The notes under the pieces are model-generated. The model did no database searches and was not told the DNA's origin. It saw only the letters and a program-made list of their open reading frames with translations. From positions 25,757,118 to 25,821,117 of the forward strand of contig CM068588.1 in NCBI GenBank assembly GCA_035048485.1: DNA of 64,000 bases, read 5' to 3'. How positions within the stretch are numbered: the stretch's first letter is position 1; every line of letters begins with the position of its first letter. This document shows, piece by piece, positions 1-11,100 of this stretch. This stretch comes from Pteria penguin. Taxonomy: Eukaryota > Mollusca > Bivalvia > Pterioida > Pteriidae. Both the position numbers and the translations under genes were made by a program.

Positions 1-2111
1 TGTCTTTTTGAAAACATTGACACTTAGAGATAGATATCCAATAAACCATTTTCCTATTTAACATGATGTAAGGAGCATACAGAACAAATGAAGTTTTTGC
101 CGACCAGATTTGCGTCATATTACTTTGACGTCACAATCCAGGCATTAACGTCATGGTGAAAATTCCAGCAAAAAGTCGTTTGTCTGGTGTAACATCCCTT
201 ACATCATTCAAAATTGGAAAAAGGTCAGTTTATATGACTTAAAGTGTTGGTGTAACAGCACTTATAAATTTCAAGCTGGCATAGCTCATTCACTAATATG
301 CTCAGCTCATGGCTGATAAGTCAGTATTCGAACCGAAATGGCAGCTCATTGGTATGTTGTCTTTCTGACGAGGCAGATATTTAGTTAAGATTTCAGTCCC
401 ATGTTACAATAGACATTGGCATACAAAAGATACTCTACAGTTTACTGCTGAGATGAGTTTGCTGCTCGCCTCTGAATTCCTGCACAATACATCAGACAGA
501 TGCCATCATTATATTAATGTTACAATCTTAATGTGAATGTAAAGTAACAAATACATTTGTTAATCTGTAAATTCAACAGAACACAATGTCCAACTTAAGA
601 ACTTTTTTATGAAGTTTTCATAGACAGTTATTTACTGACTTAATTAATTTAGTTCATGAAATAGAAAAATAAAAATATGGTGTGAAGAAGTTTCTTTTGT
701 TTGATGTTTATTCTATGTACCATTTCGTGTTTAAATTAATTATTCAACAGTCTGTTTATACTCAACTAAAATTACTCTGAGTTTTATGACTACAAATGCT
801 TTATTGAAGTGGGTTTTTGAAAAATAATTGAAATTTTCTATGACAAGAGGTGAGGTAAATGCAGGGAGTAACTATACAGTATAATATCTGTTAACAGAAT
901 ACATGTATTAGGATAGATGTGACACATGCAATTATGACCCACAATCATTTCAGTTCTTGATTAATTACAGTAGTAAAGATCATTTTATAGGGTGACAAGA
1001 CCAGTAGTCAGGGACTAAAATTAACTGTTTTGACATGGTAGCCATCCGGGCCCCAAGATTGCAAAAATTAGGAGCCCGGAGTAGTGTTTTAGTAGTCCGT
1101 ATCAGATATAAAGTTTGTATACTTATTTAAATTAAATTCCAATTACTTTAACCATAAAGATTTTCTATTTCTATTTCAATTTAAAAAATATGCTCAATCA
1201 CATCACTTTCATCCTCTAACACCTCTCCCAGTCTTTAACTTTCTCTCCCCAATACTTCTCTCTGTCTACTCTTTTTCTATATCTTGCACACCAGACTCAC
1301 ATATCTCCTGGACATCTTTCCCTTCACTCAGCCTCATTATTGTCATTCTTGTCTTTTTGCACTCTACCTCTCATGAAACAGGGACTGAAGTAAGTGTTGG
1401 TCTGGCCGGTCGTCCGAGATCACCACTTGAAAAAGTCCGGCAGAACAAACCGTGATTTATCGCTTTAAAAGATATACTAAAGTTAATATTTAAATATTAC
1501 CACATTAATGCTAGTATGAAGCTTCATGAAATATTTCGAATTTTTAGAGAAATCAATAATTTTGTTTTCCAAGTCTGTGTCGGCGTCCGCGTATTACTGT
1601 ACTGTAGTTTAAGTGTGGGCCCTTCATGACTTCAAACACTCGACAGACGGAGATGACTTAAGCACCCAAAGAACATTGATATTAACAAAAGAAGCGCTCA
1701 AACCACTGAAAATATGATTGCAGTATCAGTGAAACAGCAAAAAATGTTTACTAACACTCGAGAATTTTTGTCATGATTGGGGCGATCAAGTAGAAGGATT
1801 TCAGAGGCCCGAAAGCAGAAGTGGTCGTCCCGGGTGACCGCTAATTTTAGTCCCTTAGTAGAGCTCTATCTTCATCAGAGTAACTTGGTAATATTCTCAT
1901 TATGAACCATTTAAACCTTATAAAATAAAACTTTGAAACCTGGATAAAGTTATGTCTTATGTCGACCTTACATCATATGCCAGATGTCAGTTGTAAGTTT
2001 GTTGAAAACTTTTTCAACGTTATGACACATTTGGTGTATTCTTTGTCTTGACCTAGTTTGTGATATGAGGACCACTTTATTACCAGTGTAATATTTTTCA
2101 TACTTTTTCAG
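1..2111 (+). other. ST7 intron (upstream of first visible exon)
   Basis: No ST7 exon was found here. It contains a hAT-like miniature element (1009-1855) and otherwise AT-rich unique sequence. A degenerate SINE-like patch with 'attcgaacc' lies near 330. Confidence 0.6.
1009..1855. mobile_element. hAT-like non-autonomous DNA transposon with inverted ends
   Basis: The left end CAGGGACTAAAATTA is mirrored by TAATTTTAGTCCCT at the right end. Imperfect complementarity continues inward, through the CCGGG(C/A) area, for about 40 bp. CAGGG termini are typical of hAT elements. A clean 8-bp target duplication is not visible, and no transposase frame is present. Confidence 0.5.
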
Positions 2112-2166
2112 TTGTCCTACTGCTATGATTCTACTTGCTGAAGAAGACACAAGCACAATTGTAGAT
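2112..2166 (+). CDS. ST7: ST7 coding exon (first in window)
   Basis: The acceptor AG is at 2110-2111 and the donor GTAAGT at 2167. The first base completes a codon begun in an exon outside the window. It reads [18 protein letters not shown], matching the ST7 family AxxLLAEEEATTI segment, and ends in phase 0. Confidence 0.9.
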
Positions 2167-5100
2167 GTAAGTTTACGTGACAATTTCTGATAAAAGCTGC
2201 CCATTAACATTTAAAACATTAAGAAAAGAAAATGTACTACTTTTGTTCACTGGTTACTAACAGGTTATTATCCCCTCGCACAACTTGTTGCAGAGGGAAT
2301 ATAGTAATGCCACCATCCGTATGTATGTATGCATGTAAGTGTGTGTGTGTTCGCTTGTCCGGGCCATAACTTTTTAAGGCCTTCATATATGAATTTCAAT
2401 AATATTACACATCATTGTTGCTTACATCTCGTGTCATGACCTTGTCTCAGGGTCAAATTCTCAAGCTCAAGGTCACAATGGGCTGGAATGGTAAAAACAT
2501 GTCCGGGCCATAACTTTTTAGTGCCTTGATGGATTTCAATAATATTACTCATGATTGTTGCTTACATCTCAAGGAAGTGTCATGACCTTGTCTCAGGGTC
2601 AGATTCTCAAGGTCAGTGTCACAATGGGCTGGAATGGTCAAAACTTGTCTGGGCCATAACTTTTTAGCGCCTTGATGGATTTCAATAATATTACATGATT
2701 GTTGCTTACACTTCAAGGAAGTGTCATGACCTTGTCAAATTCTCAAGGTCAAGGTCACAATGGGCTGGAACGGTAAAACTTAATTAAAATTTAAGTGTAT
2801 TCAAATTTTATGTCACGCAAGGGGATGCTACGTTTAGCGTTGCTCTTGTTTCTAGTTTATTTTTGCTACTTAACAGTGAAAAATAATTCTTGCTTTATAA
2901 TCCCCAGAGTTATGGGTCTTAATCTAAAATAAGTTTTCCACACTTGTCACACATTGCTCTTTCCAGTAAATTGCAACCCCGATGATTCGGTTGGCAAATG
3001 GTAAGATTCCCCCTTAAAACTTTTGACATCAATAAAAAATTCATGGTCTCTGCCAACAAAAAATGTCAGTCCTGCTTTTATTGGGGCTTTCCATCTTACA
3101 GATTTATTTCCCATTTGAGCAGGTATATGACGTCAAACCATCTATGGAAACTGGTGTTAAATTATGAGAAATGATATATAAAATGTATGACGTCACAATG
3201 GTTTTCATGTTAGATACCTGATCTCATGGGAAGTAACGAAAATGGCTGAATTGTGAAATGGTCTATTAAACAGAATCTTGGGTATCCATCTGTATTACCA
3301 ACAATTACAGTCTGTTTTAATTTTATCACAGTTGACATTCTTATGCCAGAGTTAGGTTCTTTGCAATGGTTATTTACACGCTTCAGATCTGTAACTTACT
3401 GACTTTCCATCTTGGAATCTCTATGCTTGCACACAGTATATCTGTGACTTTGGGTCCCATATGGTTTGGGGGGATCAAAGGTCAAGATCACAAGACTTTT
3501 TTAATCAAGAGCTATCCAGTATGTAACGCAGTGTCTTTTTTCCTAGAATCATGATACTTCACGTATTGGATGTCACAATTATTACCCATGACATAAGGAT
3601 GTGTTATAACCCTGTCTCAAAGTCATGTCTTCATGGTCACTTCGAGCCTATGACCAAATTCGTTCTGGTATGGGGATTTGGAGAGTATTTTATCCATTAG
3701 GAGACTTTTTAGTTGTGGTATGCCAATTTGGAGATTATTCGACTCATTAAGACAGTGTTTAGCTAAAAAGTTTGCATTTTATAGGCAACATGTAGTCCTT
3801 GTGTTGACTAATTGATAATACCATTAGAGCTACAGTCAGACAGATACTTCTTGTTTAGCTTAGTAAGTTTTACCTTTCACCATTACACTTTGTTATAGAT
3901 AAATTCTGTTACAATGAGATATAAATATATTATGCAGGCAGAGAAAATGTTTAAACAGGCATTTAAAGCAGCAGAAGCAAATTACAGAAAATCAATACAG
4001 GTCCAACATCAAAGTTCAGCTTATGAAGCAGTACACAGTAAGTCTTTTCAACTACTGGATAAAGAAGTATTGTGTATGACATGTCATTCAGTTTCCATCT
4101 ATCATCTTACAGTTTTGCCGGTAGAAAGTTGCCACATTTACAACCTCTTGCATGTATGGATTGTATATTAGATATCTGAGATGTTATTGGTAGATATCCC
4201 AGATGTTATAGATAGATATCCCAGATGTTATTGGTAGATATCCCAGATGTTATAGATAGATATCTCAGATGTTATAGATAGATATCCCAGATGTTCTGGA
4301 TAGGTATATCTGAAGTGTACTAAGACTTTCAAATTATGTATGATCTATATTTATATCTGTTTTTCATTATTGTAAAATGCCAAAGTTTTAATGTTTTGCT
4401 TTTTTTATGGAAAGATTAGATGGAAAACTAACATATCATTTTGATGTGTACAGTGATGAAGTTTTTAATCCATTTTTTCTTTTCGAACGTGCTTCAAGCA
4501 GAAAATATGTAAGATTAATAACCTGTAGGAAATGGCTTTAAAACAATTTAGACTATATCTGCATATATTGTTTTGGTAATACTGATCTTTTGTATATTCA
4601 GGAAGAGATACAAATGTAATGGTTTATATAAAAAGAAGATTAGCAATGTGTGCACGAAAGTTGGGTAGGACGAGAGAAGCTGTTAAAATGATGAGAGAGG
4701 TGAGATTTCGTCTTAGTGCTTTCAGTTTCTTGGAAACCATAGCTGGCGTCAATATTTTCTTACCAGGGACTGAGGGTTATCAATTTTTGCAATGATAATT
4801 TATGCCCATGCCACGTGTATAAATGTATGTGTTAAAGAAGCTAGTATATGGAAATACCTCAGACTGTCAGTTATGACAGAGAATTTCACCATGGTTCTCA
4901 TAGATGTTTGCTGTAGCAGAACTGAAAATTCTGATGGCAGTTTTGAGATTTAAGTGAATGATTTGATGTGGAGAACACTTTACAACCGGTTTTAAGCAAC
5001 CACCTATGGGAAGGTGGGAAAAGTGGTCACTGAAGACAGATGGTCTCTTTATACAGGTTGATTTTGTACGAATGATTAGTAGTAAGGAAAAGAGAAAGGT

Positions 5101-8100
5101 GGTTGTTAAAGACAGGTGATTGCTCAATACAGGTGGTATTTAATGCAGGTTTGGGCAAAAGTTGATTCAGCTCTATGAAAACAGCTAATGACAGGACAAA
5201 AAGCTATGTACAGCTCAACATTATTTTGCTCCCACTGGAAACATCACTGCATGGCTTACTTTGTAAAACGTACACAAGTTTTAACTATTTATATCCATTT
5301 TGAGGATTGCAAACAAGACCCATGGTGTTTGGTAGGGATGAGTATTGTGGGTCAAAATGTGTATTGCAATGTATTGCCATACTCAAACAAATATTACAAT
5401 AAAGCAATAAATTGCAATATTTATGTAATGACAAAATTCTTCTTTAAAGTCATTTCACTATCAGTGAATCTTTAATTCAACTTCAACAAAAGAAAACAGG
5501 AATGCTAAGACAATAACGGGCAACATTTTTAAGTCAGTTGACCCCCTTCCCATACCCTTAAAACAACACATTTATTCCATATTTAGCTTTTTTATTACGA
5601 ACACACTCTCGCTCACTCGCCATCTAGCAAGTAAACAAAACGAAAGAATGAATATATTAAATATCGATCTCAAACCAGTTTTTGAAAAAAATACCGCATT
5701 ACGTCTCTGGAAGCGAAAAATTGCAAGATACCGGTTTGGCAATAAAACCACTCACTCCTAGTATTTGGAAATTACATATATATGACCTTTCACTCAGTTG
5801 AGGATTACACATGTATCAACATAGACACAGAAAATTGAGTGTTAGTGGCATACACAGTCCGTTAATGGCATACACAGACTGACTGTCTGCCAACATTTTT
5901 TTATTTTTTATTGTGAATTGTCTTTGTTATCTCATTTTTAAGATTAATGATTTTAAAATGTATACTTTCTTATCAAAAATTAGTTTTAATTCATGTATTG
6001 CTTTAATGTCTAAGATGGATTTTATTTTCTATTTCAGTTAATGAAAGAATTCCCAATGTTAAACTTATTCAATATACATGAAAATCTTATAGACGCATTA
6101 CTAGAATTACAAGCGTATGCAGATGTACAGGCAGTATTAGCTAAATATGATGGTAAGGATTTTATAAAAGGTTTATCCTAGATAAGGGGATCTTACCAAA
6201 CATTCATGTTAGGTATAGGGGACATTTCAAAATATAAAATGAAATATATATACATGTATAGGTATTGATAAACTGGTGAGGATTAGCTCATTCATTCAAT
6301 TGTCAGTTGATAGTTTAATATCAGACACTGTCACAGTAGCTTACAGATTTAGTTGATTAGGGCTGTTATGTTGCTGCTAATCACCATTAAAGATCTATAA
6401 GAGCTCCGCTAATCACTGAATTGATTCATAATGACATCTGTAACAGCTCTACTCATCACTCCATGACATCTGTAACAGCTCTACTCATCACCCCATGACA
6501 TCTATAACAGCTCTACTTATCACCCCATGACATCTGTAACAGCTCTACTTATCACCCCATGACATCTGTAACAGCTCTACTTATCACCCCATGACATCTG
6601 TAACAACTCTGCTTATCACCCCATGACATCTGTAACAACTTTACTTATCACCCCATGACATCTGTAACAACTCGACTTATCACCCCATGATATCTGTAAC
6701 AACTCTACTCATCACCCCATGACATCTGTAACAGCTCTACTTATCACCCCATGATATCTGTAACAACTCTACTTATCACCCCATGATATCTGTAACAGCT
6801 CTACTTATCACCCCATAACATTTGTAACAACTCTACTTATTATACCATGATATCTGTAACAACTCTACTCATCACCCCATGATATCTGTAACAGCTCTAC
6901 TCATCAGCCATGTAGATCTCTGATTGTTATTTTTTACTTCCAGATATCAGTTTACCTAAGTCAGCCACTATATGTTACACAGCAGCACTTCTCAAAGCAC
7001 GTGCAGTTGCTGACAAGTAAGTTATTTAATAAGTATGAAGCTTAGTGTTTTATTTCTTATATTTAGCTTTTACTATGTTGTTGCAAATTATTTTTTGTTG
7101 TAAAATTAATCTTTGTTATCATTGTAGTTAGGTCGAATTGCAAAGCATGCCAGGTTAGGAGAGGTCTTTCTGTCCACCTACATTTTCAACTTAAATCAAA
7201 ATCTCAGCATTGGGAAGTGATCCTTTCATTGAGTTTTGCATTATGCATTTTGCATTACCATATATTAAACACATTACTGGTAGATTTCAGTTGACACCAA
7301 TCACTTATGATCAACTTTTTACTTTGTTATTGTTTACTTTGCAATCCGACTGTACATGTTTTTTGCAGTTTATTGTCATTTTGTTATCTTCTTCTTTTTT
7401 TTTTATTTTATTTGAAAATTTTCTGAAGTAGCACTTACTCTTTTGTGAATATTACCACTTAGAATTATCATTTATGTTTTATTCATTTTACATTTATTCC
7501 ATTTAAAATTATTTAATGATATAAATTTATGGACACTTATGTCTGATTTCATTATACTATCGTATTAAACAAGTTATCGTTAATAAATATAAATTATATA
7601 AGTTAATCATAATTGGAAATCCAAACCTATCTAACTTGATTTAAATAGCAAGTGAACCTTTCTGACATAACCTGAATATTTTGTTGCATTGCATCTTTTT
7701 ATGTGATACTTTTCTGCATGCATGCATATTGTCGACTGTGCATACTCGAGGTATGCATCACTCATCATTCTTAGATATGTGTCTAATTCCAGATTCTCCC
7801 CTGATATAGCATCTAAACGGGGCCTTAGCACTGCAGAAATGACAGCCGTAGAGGCCATTCACAGAGCTGTTGAGTTCAATCCACATGTACCCAAAGTAAA
7901 TCAAAATATTATGCCTCTTGAGACATTTGAGAAATGAAATTATTTATTTCGGCCGACCTCTGGGAAGTAGACAGATCTTATGTTATACTGCCTCGGCATA
8001 GGCATCCAGTTAAAACAGTATAAGCTGTAACTTACATGCAATTTGTCTTTCTCAAGTATTATCCAAATGGTGTTACCACGCAAAAAAATCAGCAGATATA

Positions 8101-11100
8101 AATCACTTACAAGCCCATAAGAGTTTTTGATTCATTTTTCAAGGTCAGTAAGGCCAATTAAACTTAATAGGTAGATTTTCATCCAACCTCGTGAAAATAT
8201 ATGGGGCGGATGGGTGGAATTTATTTTTTATAATTTATTTTCAAATACTGTCTTTGAATCGTTAAAATTCGAAGCAAACCAGCTTTTCTTATCGGTTATG
8301 CCGGCAACAACTCTCACGACAGAGAAACCGGTCAAAGCATAGTAATTCCATTTCCCATAGGGTCCCATGTAAAATTACCGAACTTCCAGCAAGATTTACA
8401 CAACATCCTACATTTTAGCTATATATAATCCACATATCAAAATGTTTGTCAGACCCTCCTCTATCACAATTTTAACAGTTTTCCATAGGTTATCCACCTT
8501 AATTTCGAGAAAATCATGCTGGAAGGGGGATACCCCCAAAAATTGGCCAAAATTCAAATGTAAACAACTACCCCTTTTCAGGGCATTAAATTTTTACACT
8601 AGCGAAATCAGATAAAAATTCATGATTTTACAGCAGAATCAATCTTTATTTATACATAGATCAACTAATTTCATCCAATCACAGCTCCTAATACATTGAA
8701 ATAGTAGTCCCTCTCTCCCTACACCACATCAGCCAATCACGGCTCTCGTTAATTACCTTTCTTTGACCTATAGAGGCATTTAACTACTTTATCAAACTAG
8801 GAAAGCCGCTATCAAACAAAAGTGTGTTGATTTTTGAATAAAATGACACAAATTTCATGAAAATCCATGCAGTGATTCATAAGCAATGCCACTTTAAAGA
8901 TGCCTACCCCCATCTGGAGTGTACTGAAAATGGGCACAAATTTGGATTAGGGGTCATGTCTAAGGGGCCTGTAAATTGATAACACTTTATGACTTTTACC
9001 TGGTTTAGCCTTTCAGTTTTTTTCATTATACATTAAATAAACATGCTCTAATCAAATTTTAATCAATTTGTGAGTCATATTGATTTTTGAATAATACTCT
9101 TGAAAGCTAAATCTGCCATTTTCTGTACAAAAATACAGACATTCCATGATGTTATTATTTCATGTAGAACTTTGGAGGTAAATGATGTTATACACATTTC
9201 GGCTTAATTCGGTGTGTTTTTGACTTGTACGGGGAAGATCATATTATAATTTTTATCGAAAATCCCAAAAAATTCACATCGAACTGCATATTTTTACAAA
9301 TTCAAGTTTCACAGTCCACAATGTAAAAAGTGCACAAAATCCAAAAAAATTGGGGTAAAATTCTGTAAATACTGTTTCAAATGTCTTAAATATCCAACAC
9401 AATGGAATCAAATCAGTCATCCATGCAAAATGCACAAAATTAATTTGTTAAAATTTGCCAAATTTAAACCACCCCCCTTTTTTTCTAGAAATTTCAATAT
9501 TGAAAATTTAAGGCACTTCGAATCAAAATTTGGGGCAAATTTGATATGATTTTACGTTAAATGGACTGCATGAACAAGAAAATGAGGTCAAACTGCATTT
9601 TTGAGAAATTTAGTATTTGGCCTATAGGTCAAAGCATAGTAATTCCATTTCCCATAAGGTCCCATGTAAAATTACCGAACTTCCAGCAAGATTTACACAA
9701 CATCCTACATTTTAGCTATATATAATCCACATATCAAAATGTTTGTCAGACCCTCCTCTATCACAATTTTAACAGTTTACCATAGGTTATCCACCTTAAT
9801 TTCGAGAAAATCATGCTGGAAGGGGGATACCCCCAAAAATTGGCCAAAATTCAAATGTAAACAACCACCCCTTTTCAGGGCATTAAATTTTTACACTAGC
9901 GAAATCAGATAAAAATTCATGATTTTACAGCAGAATCAATCTTTATTTATACATAGATCAACTAATTTCATCCAATCACAGCTCCTAATACATTGAAATA
10001 GTAGTCCCTCTCTCCCTACACCACATCAGCCAATCACGGCTCTCGTTAATTACCTTTCTTTGACCAACCATCGTAAACTACCGGAAATGGCGATATGTAT
10101 ATAAACTGAACCGTATATCGGATGCGGACCCGAATTAAAATACCGGAATTCTGATGCGCCGAATTTGTTTGAAAAATAAATCATTCTGGGGTGGGTCGAT
10201 TTTTTAGGGGCGGGCGGGGATGAAAATCTACCAATTAATTTTAATTGGCCTAAAGTCACAGAATTTTTGTTAATCTTACTTCTGATTTTAAGCCCTATCA
10301 GAAGTAAGGTTTGTAATCTTTTATTGCCAGCTTTATGAGCGGACAAGTTTTTTTATTCCTTTTTTTTCAAATTAAATGAAGGCTAATAATTTTTGGTAAT
10401 CTTACTGCCGCCCTAGTAGAGGTGAGCTTTGTAATCTTTTGTTGGTTTTATTTGAATCATGAACCTTTCGGTTAAAAGGAATTCTTACGGTATTCATAAT
10501 TTCAAAATGTTCAAAACTAAATAAAATTAATTTTGCCAAAATAAGTGTTTTTATCGTTTTAGAGATGTAACAAAAATTGTTTTGTTTTTCAGTATCTCCT
10601 AGAAATGAAGAGCTTAATTCTGCCTCCAGAACATATTTTAAAAAGAGGAGACAGTGAAGCTATAGCATATGCTTTCTTCCATTTACAACACTGGAAAAAG
10701 GTGGAAGGAGCTCTTAATCTGCTACATTGCACATGGGAAGGAAGTATGTGGTACAAGTTATATAAGGGATAAGGCAGGGTGGGGTTTATTATCATTGAAA
10801 GTTCATTGATGGAAAATGTAATGTTTATGGGTGTTACTTAATCATCTAGTGATTTATGCATTCAAATTACTTACCTGTCTGATATTTGAACAGAGATTTT
10901 ACTCAGAGAATGACTTACATTTGATTATTGAAGAGGGGAAGAAGGGTAGATGTTGCGAAAGAATTCTGTGAATTTTGTGTTTTTCCTTTAAGTTAAGAAG
11001 TTGAAAATGTTTGACATATATACATTGATAACTGAAGCCCTAATGATAAGTATGTATTATTTATATAGCTTTCAGAATGATTCCATATCCACTAGAAAAA

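Larger units (their letters stand above)
8330..10065. mobile_element. LTR-like composite element: two 439-bp direct repeats around 858 bp
   Basis: Repeats 8330-8768 and 9627-10065 are the same length and differ at only a handful of positions that I could see. Each repeat itself begins GGTCAAAG and ends CTTTGACC. The whole unit is flanked by AACC (8326-8329 and 10066-10069), a 4-bp target duplication. The interior is AT-rich with no credible ORF, and TG...CA ends are absent. It may be a miniature LTR element or a composite of TIR-bearing repeats. Confidence 0.7.
8152..10250. mobile_element. PIF/Harbinger-like MITE (about 360 bp native) interrupted by a 1.74-kb element
   Basis: The left terminus GGCCAATTAAACTTAATAGG is inverted at the right end (ccaattaattttaattggcc). 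Homology runs on through 'tagattttcatcc' for about 33 bp. The element is flanked by TAA at 8149-8151 and TAA at 10251-10253, a 3-bp target duplication expected for PIF/Harbinger. Removing the insertion 8330-10065 and one AACC leaves about 359 bp. No transposase is present. It lies in the ST7 intron before exon 10593. Confidence 0.7.

Noticed and set aside
1..2111. Search for the preceding ST7 exon
   Set aside because: No sequence resembling the expected AHEALEIN-type segment with a matching donor was found; it must lie upstream of the window.
6430..6908. CRISPR-like direct repeats
   Set aside because: Units are contiguous with no spacers, and the window is eukaryotic. The same applies to the 33-, 38-, 42- and 44-bp arrays elsewhere.
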